From positions 1-19,670 of the forward strand of contig JBEBXQ010000096.1 of the NCBI GenBank assembly GCA_040391535.1: DNA of 19,670 nucleotides, read 5' to 3'. Both the position numbers and the translations under genes were made by a program. The stretch is from JBEBXQ01 sp040391535. Its GTDB lineage: Bacteria > Bacteroidota > Bacteroidia > Cytophagales > Spirosomataceae. Shown one piece after another: positions 7,302 through 17,200 of this stretch (its first letter is position 1; the number at the start of each line of letters is the position of its first letter). The notes under the pieces are model-generated. The model made no database searches, was not told the origin of the DNA, and saw only the letters and a program-made list of their open reading frames with translations.

Positions 7302-10300
7302 TTAAAATCCTACATTAAAACCAAGGGTATATACTCTTGGAATCGGATTCACACGTAAGTCAATACCAGGTGTGTTGTTGGCTGCTGAGTTGGTTAGTGT
7401 TACAGTACCTGACAGATCGGGATCAGCACCCGTATATTTGGTAGCGACAAACGCATTCTGCACCTGTGCAAACACCCGGAAATTGTTCACCTTCACTTTG
7501 CTCAACAGATTCGTTGGCAGGTTATAACCCAGGCTCACCGTTTGCAGTCTCAGGAAAGCCCCGTCTTCCACAAAACGGCTGATGGCGTTACCTCTGAGGT
7601 TGGTACGCCCGTCAGAGCCATAATACAAAATAGGAACATCTGTATTATCACCATCTTTTGACCAGGCATTCAACAACTCTCTTCCTGCGTTGGCAAATTC
7701 CTGATTGTTCAATGACTCATGACGGGTGTAGTTGTATATCTTGTTTCCGCCGGAGAAAGTAAAGAATAACCCCAGATCAAAGTTTCCGTAAGTAAGGTTG
7801 TTATTGAAACCACCGAACCAGGTTGGGTTGGCTTCCCCAAGGACGCGTTTGTCTGCAATTGAAAGAGCCGCAGCCGCTACAGAAACATCACTGGGATTTG
7901 ATGCGTTGTATGCATACCAGTTACCATTGGCCGGATTGATCTGAACAATTTCGTCGTCTCTGTTTTCGTACATTGCCCAACCATTGGTTGCATTTACCCC
8001 TCTGGATACAAAGCCGTAAATGGTACCGATAGATCCTCCTTCCTGTGTAATATTATAGGTATTGATAACAGGCGTTCCCTCTACCAGTCTGGTCACCCGG
8101 TTTTTCACCAGCGTCAGGTTCAGGTTGGATCTCCAGCTGAAGGCCCCTCTGTCCATATTGACGGTACTTAAAGTAAATTCCCAGCCCTTGTTGTACATTT
8201 CACCGATATTCTGGGCAATGGTGTTACCCGGGATACCCAATGAAGGAGGGGTAGGTGTCGCAAGGATCAGGTTATCGATATTATTTTTGAAGTATTCGGC
8301 ATTCAATGATACGCGATTCGCCCATAAGGACAGATCAACGCCAAGGTTCAGCTTCTTGCTGGTTTCAAAGCTCAGGGCTCCGTTGCCCGCCTGAGAGAAC
8401 CGGATACCGCTCCAGTCACCATATTGCGCAGCCCCGAATAAGCCTGCATAAGGATAGTTTCCGATTTCAACATTCCCTACTTTGGCCCAGCCTCCGCGAA
8501 GCTTCAGTTCGCTTACGACACCTTTAGGATCAAGATTTTTGAAGAAATCTTCCTCAGAAAGTCTCCATCCTACGGATATACCGGGAAGGGTGGCAGTCTG
8601 ATTACCGTGAGGCAGCGATGAAATCTTGTCATTACGTAATGTCGCCGTCAGCAAATAACGATCCATCAGCGAGTAGCTCACACGTCCGAAGGTAGACGTA
8701 AATGCTCTTTCCGAAGCAGACCCGCCGATAAACGGATTAGTCAGGGTATTGCTGATGATATTTTCGTTGATACCAAAGAAAATATTGGATAGGCCTGTTC
8801 CATGCGCAAAGAAATAACGCGATCTGGTTTTCTGGCTCTCATATCCTACCACTGCATTGATTTTATGCTGTCCGAAAGAACGGTTATATGACAAAGTATT
8901 CTGCCAGTTGTACCGGAACATGGGTGTATTGTATTGATAAATACGTCCACCTACACTTGAACCGTCTCCATGCTCGGGGTTCCAGTACAGGTAGTCCTCT
9001 CCGTTGAGGTAATTTACCCCTATAAATGTTTTGGCATTCAATCCTTTGATAATTTCAACATCCACAAAGGCATTACCGGTCAGATTGAGTGTGGCACTTT
9101 TATAAATGTTGTTATCCAGAATAAATTTCTGGTTGGTATAGTTTCCGGCGATAGCACGCAGATTGGCTCCTTCGCCAAGACTTGAACCATTGGCACTGAT
9201 GTTGTAGCTGCCGTCAGGCCATTGCGCAGGCACGTTAGGGAACGCATACAACGCTCCGGCGACATTCCCGGACAGGCCGTTGTAATTGGTATTCTGGCCA
9301 TTCAGTGTGGTATGTGTCACAAAGCTGTTCATCCCAAACGTAACCTTATCATTAAAGGCTTTCTGGTCAAGCTTGGCACGGAAGTTAAAACGCTTCTGAT
9401 CGTTTGCCAGGATATTCCCTTCCATGTTGGAATAACCGGCAGAGAAGAAGTAATTGGTCTGCGCTGTAGCGCCACTGAATGAAAGCGCATGATTATGCTG
9501 GAAACCGTTTCTCATAATCACATCCTGCCAGTCCGTATCATAGGTCTGTTGCGTCTGCGATCCGGGAATAAGTGTCGGAAATGCAGCTTCAGGAAGTCCG
9601 GCATTGGTAAGTTTCGTATTGGTTACCCGTATAAACTCTTCCGCGTTCATTACATCATATTTCTTCACAGACTGAGAAATGGCCAGCCATCCGTCGTAAG
9701 TAACTTTAGGAGCACCCAGTTTTCCTCTTTTGGTAGTAATCAGGATTACGCCGTTGGCTGCACGCGAACCATAAATAGCTGTAGCCGAACCGTCTTTCAG
9801 TACTTCAATACTTTCAATATCATTGGGATTGATATCTCCTAACGGGTTATTGGCAATAACCTGACCCTGATCTCCTGAAATGAAAGGAAGACCATCCACA
9901 ACATACAAAGGATCAGAACTATTGGAGATGGAGTTGGTACCCCGGATACGAACCTTGGCAGGTTGCCCTAAGATACCGCTGGGTGTCGATGCCTGAACAC
10001 CGGCAACCTGGCCCTGAAGGTTACGGTCAAAACTGGGCATGGCAATGTTTTTCATCCCATCACCTTTAATCGTTCCCACCGAACCCGTCACGTCACGCCT
10101 TTGCTGGGTACCATAACCGGTTACCACAACTTCGCTTAATACCTGATTATCAGATTCCAGATTTACATTAATAATACTCTGATTACCTACAGTAACTTCT
10201 TTGGTAAGAAGGCCTACATAACTGAAAACCAGTACAGAATTTGAGCTTACCTCGAGAGAATACTCCCCGTCGGCATTGGAGGATGTGCCTGTCAGGGTTC

Positions 10301-10439
10301 CTTTCACCTGCACATTAGCACCTGGCAGAGGGCTTCCATCATCAGCTGCCGTGACTTTCCCTGAAACTGTCCGCGTTTGTGACCACGCCACAGTAACTCC
10401 CCACAGTAACATCACCAGGGTTAGTAGTTTTCTTGTCAT
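7302..10439 (-). CDS. SusC/RagA family TonB-linked outer-membrane transporter (pair 1), no STN domain
   Basis: The frame can be opened at 10487, but the ATG at 10439 is preferred because it directly starts a classic signal peptide (MTRKLLTLVMLLWGVTVAWS before Q21). The product is then 1045 residues. Residues 22-98 are a carboxypeptidase-D-regulatory-like domain (VSGKVTAADDGSPLPGANVQVKGT). A TonB-box-like EVVVTGYG follows at 103-110. The plug (about 115-240) carries VRIRGTNSISNSSDPLYVVDG and IESIEVLKDGSATAIYGSRAANGVILITTKRG, hallmarks of SusC. The remainder is a beta-barrel ending in aromatic GFNVGF. It imports a SusD-bound ligand into the periplasm using TonB energy. It has no N-terminal STN domain and no adjacent sigma/anti-sigma pair, so it is probably regulated differently from the second pair. 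SusD follows after 55 bases. Confidence 0.95.
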   Translation of the reverse strand: MTRKLLTLVMLLWGVTVAWSQTRTVSGKVTAADDGSPLPGANVQVKGTLTGTSSNADGEYSLEVSSNSVLVFSYVGLLTKEVTVGNQSIINVNLESDNQVLSEVVVTGYGTQQRRDVTGSVGTIKGDGMKNIAMPSFDRNLQGQVAGVQASTPSGILGQPAKVRIRGTNSISNSSDPLYVVDGLPFISGDQGQVIANNPLGDINPNDIESIEVLKDGSATAIYGSRAANGVILITTKRGKLGAPKVTYDGWLAISQSVKKYDVMNAEEFIRVTNTKLTNAGLPEAAFPTLIPGSQTQQTYDTDWQDVIMRNGFQHNHALSFSGATAQTNYFFSAGYSNMEGNILANDQKRFNFRAKLDQKAFNDKVTFGMNSFVTHTTLNGQNTNYNGLSGNVAGALYAFPNVPAQWPDGSYNISANGSSLGEGANLRAIAGNYTNQKFILDNNIYKSATLNLTGNAFVDVEIIKGLNAKTFIGVNYLNGEDYLYWNPEHGDGSSVGGRIYQYNTPMFRYNWQNTLSYNRSFGQHKINAVVGYESQKTRSRYFFAHGTGLSNIFFGINENIISNTLTNPFIGGSASERAFTSTFGRVSYSLMDRYLLTATLRNDKISSLPHGNQTATLPGISVGWRLSEEDFFKNLDPKGVVSELKLRGGWAKVGNVEIGNYPYAGLFGAAQYGDWSGIRFSQAGNGALSFETSKKLNLGVDLSLWANRVSLNAEYFKNNIDNLILATPTPPSLGIPGNTIAQNIGEMYNKGWEFTLSTVNMDRGAFSWRSNLNLTLVKNRVTRLVEGTPVINTYNITQEGGSIGTIYGFVSRGVNATNGWAMYENRDDEIVQINPANGNWYAYNASNPSDVSVAAAALSIADKRVLGEANPTWFGGFNNNLTYGNFDLGLFFTFSGGNKIYNYTRHESLNNQEFANAGRELLNAWSKDGDNTDVPILYYGSDGRTNLRGNAISRFVEDGAFLRLQTVSLGYNLPTNLLSKVKVNNFRVFAQVQNAFVATKYTGADPDLSGTVTLTNSAANNTPGIDLRVNPIPRVYTLGFNVGF

Positions 10440-10473
10440 ACGATATGTTTGTTTTAGGTTTGAAGTGTACAAA

Positions 10474-10490
10474 TATGTGCAAAACACATA
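10474..10490. promoter_or_regulatory. Inverted repeat just upstream of the first SusC gene, possible operator
   Basis: Perfect 6-base arms TATGTG and CACATA flank CAAAA, 35 bases upstream of the SusC start codon. The size suits a dimeric regulator or a small leader hairpin. In AT-rich DNA a match of this length can arise by chance, so confidence is low. Confidence 0.25.
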
Positions 10491-10853
10491 ATATATTAAA
10501 ATTTAAAATTGTATTATATTAATTAAGTATTATTAAATAATTAAAAAAAACACTATTCTAAGTATAATATTCCTATTTAAACAGATAAAAAAATGCAATT
10601 CATTAAATAAACTTCCGGTATAGACCGGCAATTAAAAAATTTAACAACATTACAGAAAACCTGTTTTTATCATAAATCATTCTACCCCTATTTACTTTTA
10701 TTCTTCTTTTTTCATCATACAATCATTGCATTATTTTTAGAAGTACATCAAAATCAACTTCTTATGAAATATTTTAAAAAAAAACCTGTCGGGAAATACT
10801 GAATTAACTGACATTTCAAGGAAGTACAACAGACAGGAGGTATCAACCAATCG

Positions 10854-10888
10854 CAAATTTACTATATTTTTTATAATATTTATACAAA
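10854..10888 (-). promoter_or_regulatory. Candidate Bacteroidota promoter for the first SusC/SusD operon
   Basis: Read on the minus strand, TAAATTTG (10861 to 10854) matches the -7 consensus TAnnTTTG and TTTG (10888 to 10885) could be the -33 element. The spacer is 23 bases, slightly longer than the usual 19-21. Transcription would start near 10847, about 400 bases before the SusC gene. Confidence 0.25.
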
Positions 10889-10977
10889 TAAATATGATTT
10901 TATATCGCCTTCGCTCCCTTACTTGTCTGGTTCATTTATAGGTACTTCTCCGCCTGACTTAATGAAGACAAACAAAA

Positions 10978-11013
10978 AATTCCCCCGAAACAACAGTGCA
11001 TTTCGGAGGAATT
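10978..11013 (-). terminator. Intrinsic terminator of the sigma-FecR-SusCD-BNR operon
   Basis: A 13-bp stem with a 10-base loop (10991-11000) lies 27 bases after the BNR gene stop. The only mismatch in DNA becomes a G-U wobble in the minus-strand RNA. The minus strand continues from the stem into AATTTTTTG, a proper T-run, so this is a textbook rho-independent terminator and marks the end of the region 3 operon. Confidence 0.85.
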
Positions 11014-11040
11014 ACAAACTTTTCAAAACGATTCTGCGGT

Positions 11041-12438
11041 TTATCTGATTCGCACCGGCAATTGTTCTTCGGCCATCATATTATAAGGCAGCTGCCACAC
11101 ATTCCCTTTACTGTCACCAAAATAGAGTACCGACTCACTCATTTTATCCGGATTACCATCTGCCCAGAAATACATGAAAGGGTCTTTTCCTGAAACCACT
11201 TTCCGTATGTAGTTATGGTTACGGCTGCTTCTGTTGGTTAGCTGCTTTGTGCGTGTCCAGGTGGCTCCTTTATCCGTGCTTTTCCACATCACCACTTCAC
11301 CTCCTCCGCCCCATTGCTGTGGCGAATTTTCAGTGGGTGCTACGACCGTCCATTCATTACCGTTGATAAACAAGCTCCCTGTATCATAGTTATGATCTGA
11401 AGTAGTAAGCGGGCGGTTTTCCCACGATTTGCCGTTCCAGTAAATCACTGACCATTCTCTGAGGCCACTTTCCGGGCCGGGCTGATGCCCGGGGCCAGAC
11501 AGGTACAAAGCCACCGGATTTCCGTTTTCGTCAAAATTGATATCCTTGATATAAACATTTTTCCCCTGTGAGAAAAACTCTTTCACGAGCGTATTGGACG
11601 TAATTGACGTTATGGGAGTTTCTACTTTTTTCCCGTCAACAGTTGTCCAGGTTTTACCCATATCTGTCGTTTGGAGGTAATAGATATTGGTTCTGAGGTC
11701 TACATTGCCATCAGGGTGCCAGTTAAAAAAGAAAGCCACCTTATCGCCATGCTGTCCGCTGATCTGGTAATGTCCGCCGTTTTTATCTCCTGCACGCCTC
11801 ATGCCTACCAGCTTCTGGTCTTCCGTCCAGGTTACACCATCTTTACTGGTTTCAAAATACAATTCCCGTATACCGGTATATTTTGTAAATAAATGCAGGA
11901 ATCCTTTTCCGGGAATATACTTAGGCTGCGGATAGGTCATTTCCTCTTCGGTAATCTGCTCAAAGTTTTCTACTGAATACGGCTTATTGCTGCGGTATTT
12001 ATAACCCATACGTGTACGCCCTCTTCCACTGACAAACACCCATATATACCCTTTTTCATCCATGGCAATGCTTGGATTGTCATGCGGGTCTTCCACACTT
12101 TGTTTGTCAAAAACAATAACCGGTTTTGAAACCTTCCCCGAGGTGTGATCAAAGCTCCCGGCCATGCAAAGCAGATAGCGGTCAAGCGGACCGGTAGTGC
12201 CTCCGTAAACGAAAAAAGTTTTGTTCACTTCGGGTGCATAGATCGCTAACGGGATGTGCTTGGCGGTATACGTTCCCAACCCACCCGAATACTTATCACC
12301 GTATTCAGAAAATTGCCCCAGTGTAAACCATATCCCCTTATATCCGTCTACTTTGCGGTTGTGGGTTTCAGGTGTTTGCTGGGCCGAAACCTGCATCACA
12401 AACAAAAGGAAAGGAACGATCCGGAAAAGATAACGCAT
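11041..12438 (-). CDS. Secreted BNR_4-type seven-bladed beta-propeller protein, putative carbohydrate-active enzyme
   Basis: The ATG at 12438 gives a clean signal peptide (MRYLFRIVPFLLFVMQVSA, then QQ), 465 residues in all; an ATG 24 bases upstream is less likely. No lipobox is seen, so export to periplasm or medium is expected. Family-typical stretches include YGDKYSGGLGTYTAKHIPLAIY (44-67), DPHDNPSIAMDEKGYIWVFVSGRG (117-140), TYPQP, GFLHLFTKYT, GGHYQ (221-225) and NWHPDGNVDLRTN (239-251). Asp-box-like motifs recur: SKDGVTW (198-204), TTDMGKTW (257-264) and STDKGATW (387-394). The conserved His, Arg and Asp residues clustered in these stretches suggest an active site, not a pure scaffold. 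BNR_4 propellers in polysaccharide loci include polysaccharide lyases and GH145/PL42-like enzymes acting at rhamnose-glucuronate linkages; assignment to either is a guess. It is not a normal GH33 sialidase because no RIP motif is present. The gene follows the second SusD by 73 bases and ends at a strong terminator. Confidence 0.75.
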   Translation of the reverse strand: MRYLFRIVPFLLFVMQVSAQQTPETHNRKVDGYKGIWFTLGQFSEYGDKYSGGLGTYTAKHIPLAIYAPEVNKTFFVYGGTTGPLDRYLLCMAGSFDHTSGKVSKPVIVFDKQSVEDPHDNPSIAMDEKGYIWVFVSGRGRTRMGYKYRSNKPYSVENFEQITEEEMTYPQPKYIPGKGFLHLFTKYTGIRELYFETSKDGVTWTEDQKLVGMRRAGDKNGGHYQISGQHGDKVAFFFNWHPDGNVDLRTNIYYLQTTDMGKTWTTVDGKKVETPITSITSNTLVKEFFSQGKNVYIKDINFDENGNPVALYLSGPGHQPGPESGLREWSVIYWNGKSWENRPLTTSDHNYDTGSLFINGNEWTVVAPTENSPQQWGGGGEVVMWKSTDKGATWTRTKQLTNRSSRNHNYIRKVVSGKDPFMYFWADGNPDKMSESVLYFGDSKGNVWQLPYNMMAEEQLPVRIR

Positions 12439-12511
12439 ACTGCTCTGTTTAAATAAAATCATAATACTGATCTGAGATTAAGGTTGATTAGGAATATCAA
12501 ATTTAAGTCAA

Positions 12512-14197
12512 TTAATCGTATCCTTCATTCTGAATGAGCCCGGGAGTTGCGTCAAGGGCTGTTTGCGGTAAAGGAAAAATGGCATGATGAGGTGCAATAC
12601 TTTCATGAATCAGATAGAAGAAAGACGGTTCGTTCATGCTGTACTTTTTGGTCCGTTCATACCATAATCCCAGTCTGTTAAGGGTAATTCTGCGAGGTTC
12701 TTCTATAATCAGCTCCCGCGCTCTTTCATCAAGAATATAATCGAGTGTTACCTCTGAAGCCGGAACAGGGGTTGCTTTCGCCCGGGCTCTTACTTTATTA
12801 ATATCTTCGGCTGCCTTTGCCAGATCTCCTTTCATCCAGTGAGCCTCTGCCCTGAGTAAATACGTTTCCGCCAGCCGGTAGACTATAAATTTATAATCAG
12901 GAGTGGTGCTGCTTGAAAGGCTTTCGATAATCCCCTCCACTTTGCGGACCATCGGATAAATAAACTGAATAGTATCAATGAGGCCCGGAGCCTTAAAATC
13001 AATTTTCTGCTTATACAAAGCATTGGCAGGGTTATTATAGTACCAGTCCCTTTTGATATTCCAGGGAGAGTTTCTCATGTCATTCCAGTTTTCACCCGCC
13101 CAGATATCATAATTAAAATAATTATTCGTCCTTACAAAACCTACCGGCCGGCCTCCCAGTGAATCTGCCAGTACCATTCCCTGTCCGCCGTTGGGTGCTG
13201 TCAGGTTTCCGTAGTAGGGTCCCCAGGTTCTTGACAAGCTGGCACCCGCTGCCCCACCCGGTACTTTATTAGCCGTTTGCAGAACCCATATCGACTCCAT
13301 GTTTCCTCCGCTCCGGTTCGCGTTATTTTCCCAGAAAAGATCCGAGAACGCATCACCTCCGCCTTCGGGAAAATGCCCTGAATGGGTAGGGTCATTACCG
13401 AAGCGCTCTGTCATCAGACGGTAATGGCCTGAATCAATAATATCAGACGTTACTTCAATGGCCTGATCCGGCATATTTAACTGCAGATATAATGTCGCCA
13501 GCAGCATTTTTGCAGCGGAAGCCGTTATAGTCCCTTCTGTTACTTTGGCGGGATCCATCTCCAGATTCTGTGCAGCGAATTCAAGATCTTCTTTGATGAA
13601 TTGCAGGATCTCGGACTTGGGTGCCCGGACGAAATCAAACTGAGGCGTAAGGATTTCCTTGGTGATCAAAGGCACATCTCCGTACAGATTGACCAGGGTA
13701 TAGTAAGCATAAGCCCTGAAAAACCTCACCTGTCCCAAGGCTGTATTGCGTTCTGTGTCGCTACTCCAGACAATCTGATCAGATGTGGCGTATTCAATAA
13801 TGGCGTTGGAGCGTGGAATAAGCGTCTGATAAGCCTTATTCCAGAAATAGACCGCGGCTTCGTGCGTAGAATTAAACAAACGAAAATCTACCATCAGATA
13901 CGGGCGGTGCTTCTGTCCAACGGAAGCCACATCTGTTCCCATCCGTAAATATTCCCGATAAGGGTATCCGCCATTTTGTGAGCCATTATCGTTATAAATC
14001 AGATTTCGTGCATCAGCATAAAGCGTATTAATAGCCAGCTGGATGGTCTTGGGATCTGTAAATGCATTTTCCGAGCTGAAAAAGTCTTTCGGTTTTTCAT
14101 TCAGCAGATCAGGGTCACAGGAAGTAAACGATAAGGTAGTGAACAGCAAGGCCGCTATGGACCTGATCGTTCTCTTATATGTATGTAAAATTTTCAT
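12512..14197 (-). CDS. SusD/RagB family outer-membrane lipoprotein (pair 2)
   Basis: The 561-residue protein starts with a basic segment and hydrophobic core ending in lipobox cysteine C27 (SFTSC), followed by DPDLLNEKPKDFFSSENAFTDPKTIQLAINTLYADARNLI, the standard SusD opening. Later landmarks are VRFFRAYAYYTLVNLYGDVPLIT, a TPR-like helix pair; FIVYRLAETYLLRAEAHWMKGDLAKAAEDINKVRARA; the YILDERARELIIEEPRR motif; and a C-terminal IFPLPQTALDATPGLIQNEGYD. Length is normal and the gene looks intact. It should be the surface ligand-binding lid of the SusC encoded 19 bases upstream. Its sequence differs strongly from the first SusD in the middle region that usually carries the ligand site, so the two pairs probably handle different ligands. 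Confidence 0.95.
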   Translation of the reverse strand: MKILHTYKRTIRSIAALLFTTLSFTSCDPDLLNEKPKDFFSSENAFTDPKTIQLAINTLYADARNLIYNDNGSQNGGYPYREYLRMGTDVASVGQKHRPYLMVDFRLFNSTHEAAVYFWNKAYQTLIPRSNAIIEYATSDQIVWSSDTERNTALGQVRFFRAYAYYTLVNLYGDVPLITKEILTPQFDFVRAPKSEILQFIKEDLEFAAQNLEMDPAKVTEGTITASAAKMLLATLYLQLNMPDQAIEVTSDIIDSGHYRLMTERFGNDPTHSGHFPEGGGDAFSDLFWENNANRSGGNMESIWVLQTANKVPGGAAGASLSRTWGPYYGNLTAPNGGQGMVLADSLGGRPVGFVRTNNYFNYDIWAGENWNDMRNSPWNIKRDWYYNNPANALYKQKIDFKAPGLIDTIQFIYPMVRKVEGIIESLSSSTTPDYKFIVYRLAETYLLRAEAHWMKGDLAKAAEDINKVRARAKATPVPASEVTLDYILDERARELIIEEPRRITLNRLGLWYERTKKYSMNEPSFFYLIHESIAPHHAIFPLPQTALDATPGLIQNEGYD

Positions 14198-14216
14198 ATC
14201 GGTCTGGTGATAAGGA

Positions 14217-17200
14217 TTATAAACTCAGATTAATACCGGCAGTTAAGGACTTCATACTAGGGTATTGCCCTCTCCCTGAGCCCGTAGTTTCAGGATCCCA
14301 CCCTGTCCATTTTGTAAACATGAAAGGGTTTTTAGCACTAACATATAGCTGTAATCTGTTCATTTTAAGCTTATTAACCACAGAAGAAGGAACATCATAA
14401 GAAAGTGATATATCCTGAACCCTTAAAAAGGAAGTACTGTGCAGGATGTTTACAGAATGTCCGTTCTGATAATCCATTGAAGACAATTCATTGGTAGGGT
14501 TATCGGGTGTCCACCAGTTAAGGAACTGATCCCTTACCCGGAAAGACCAGCTGTTGGTAGGCAGAAACATAGCACTGTTGTTCCTGACTCCTCCTTTGCT
14601 ACCCAGCAGCTGAACAAACAGGCTCAGGTTCTTATACTTCAGATTCGTATTAAAACCATATGTAAAGGAAGGCACATCATAGCCCAGAACAGAGCGGTCA
14701 CCGTCCTGCGTAATTTTACCGTCCCCGTTAATATCCTTTATCTTATAATCTCCGGGACGAAAGCCGCTGGGAATATCTTCACCAATCTGCCAAACCCCGT
14801 CAAGGGTATAATTATAATAGGCTCCTACTGATTTACCGATAAACCAGTTATTGGAAATATCGTCCAGTTCCTTTCCATTCTCATCCTTCTCTCCGTACAG
14901 TTTCATTATTTTATTCACATTCCGGGCGATATTACCTCCGGTAGTCCATTCCCAATCCCCTTGTCTGACATTAACGGAGTTGATCATTACCTCAATTCCT
15001 TTATTATTAACAGACCCTATATTGGACAGTATACTGCCAAACCCATTTAAAGTGGGGATTGTTCTGCTGACAATAAGGTCTTTCGTATTCGAATTATACA
15101 GGTTAATGTTTCCTGACAGACGGTTTTTGAAAAAATCGAAATCAATTCCCAGGTTAGATGCATAAGTAGTTTCCCACTTCAGATCATTATTTCCCATTGA
15201 CGTTTTGGCTACGCCGTAAACCGTGTTACCTCCCATCAGATAATTATAGCCGGAGCCGGTTTCTATTCTGCTTAATGAACCATAACGGGAAATTCCCTGA
15301 TTGCCGTTGGCACCATAAGAAAGCCTGATTTTGAGCAAATCAATAAAACCGGTACCAGACATGAAGCTTTCATCGGAAATAATCCATCCGAGTGCCATTG
15401 AAGGGAAAAACGCAAATTTATGATTCGCACTGAACACAGATGCACCGTCACGCCTGCCCGTCAGCGTTAATAAGTATTTATCCCTGAATTTATAGTTAAT
15501 CCTACCCATCATGGCAATAGCCCGGTAATCGGAATATCCTGCTGAGGTGGTTTGATTTTCTCCTAAGTTAAGGCTGTAATAATTCAGTAAATCGGTTGGA
15601 AAAATATTGGCATTGGCGTTTAATGAGTTATCCTTTGAAACATTATAATTGTACAGAAAGGTCAGATCAAGCACGTGATCTTTTCCTAAAGCACGGTTAT
15701 ATTTTACCAGATTTTCAAGAAAAACATCCTGTGATTCCGTCAGCACATTACTTGAACTGGCTACCCTGTTCACGCCTCCTGCATTGAAAGAAGGCGTGAA
15801 ATTATAATTTTTGGTATTGATGAAATTATTGGAATAGGTAAGGCGATACGTCAGGCCTTCAATAAAGGGGATGCTTAATTCACCATAAAAAATTCCGAAC
15901 AATTCGCGTCTGTTGTTAGTGATGGAATTAAGTGTCGGCATCAAGGGATTGGCAACCAAACCATCTGTCATGGGGGTAGGGTTGAGGATTTTTTCTTCCT
16001 CATCCAGGTACCACGTTGCGTAAGGACTCAGCCAGAATGCACTTCCTAATCCTGCGGCCGCATCGGAAACATCTACAAACGAGAAAGATGAATTGGTTCC
16101 GAATTTCAACCAGTCGGTGACGTTGGTTTCCAGATTCAGCCGGAGAGAAGTACGTTTAAACTGATCCCCGATCACTTTTCCCTGCTGATTGGTATAGCTT
16201 CCGGCAAAATAGTAATTTGTCCTGTCGGTTTTGGCGCCGATATTGAGGTTATAACTTTGAATAGTGGCTGCCTGGGCTATTTTGTCAAGCGGGTCAATGA
16301 TCCTTCCGTTCTCATAATTTTCAATTTCATCCCGGTTCAGATACTGAATTGGGTTAGAGGGGTCCGGTTCCGGAGCAACTCCCCGAAAGGCAAGTGTTCT
16401 CTGATAATCTATTTTCTTGTTTATGTATTGCTCCGGAGTTTCCAGATCCAGCGTCATCAGAAAATCCTGTGTGCCTGCATAACTGTTAAACTGTATTGTG
16501 GGCTTCTCTGTTGTTCCTTTTTTGGTTGTAATTAAAATCACACCGTTGGCAGCCTTGGCACCAAAAATTGCGGCCGAACTGGCATCTTTCAATACTTCAA
16601 TGGAAGCAATATCATTCGGGTTAAGATTTCCGAGCTGCCCTGCATAAATGATTCCGTCCACAACGATCAGTGCATTATTGTTGCCTGAAAGAGAATTCTG
16701 TCCGCGTATGGAAATCGCATTCCCGGAGCCGGCATTCCCTCCTGCTGAGATGCTCACTCCCGGCACCGTGCCTCTTAGGGCCTGAATCACATTGGTATTG
16801 GGTAAGGTTTCATTTTTTGTATTATCAATGCTGTGAACGGCTCCTGTCAGATCCTTTCTTTTCTGGGTACCATAACCCACTACTACTACCTCTTCGAGAG
16901 CGTGCAAATCAGCGGTAAGTGAAAGTTCAAAATTGGTTTGATTATTGACAGGTACTTCTTTTGACTCATAACCGACAAAAGAAAACACAAGGACGCCATT
17001 CTCGCGGGCACTTTCCGGAATATCGAGTGAAAACCGTCCGTTTGCATCCGTGATGGTTCCGATCTGGGTTCCTTTCAGCACGATGCTCACTCCCGGCAAT
17101 TCGCCGTTACTCTCCTTTTCTCTTATTTGTCCCCTGACGGTCAGATCTGCATTAGTAACGATATCGGCCAGTATTTCCTGAACGTTAGTCAGTATACTTT

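Larger units (their letters stand above)
10440..10977. other. AT-rich intergenic leader upstream of the first SusC gene
   Basis: About 540 bases without a credible gene, much richer in A and T than the flanking coding DNA. They separate the terminator of the BNR/SusCD-2 operon from the start of the first SusC gene and must contain the promoter of that operon. Seen in it are an inverted repeat near the gene (10474-10490), a small CCGGT/ACCGG hairpin (10615-10628) and a candidate -7 element (10854-10861). If that last element is used, the SusC transcript would carry a leader of about 400 bases. No conserved riboswitch fold was recognised. Confidence 0.6.

Noticed and set aside
11041..12438. Calling the BNR protein a GH33 sialidase
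   Set aside because: Asp-box-like repeats alone are not diagnostic, and the RIP motif with its arginine is missing.
13601..13948. 115-codon plus-strand frame within the second SusD gene
   Set aside because: Antisense shadow of an intact SusD; no motif or plausible expression signal.
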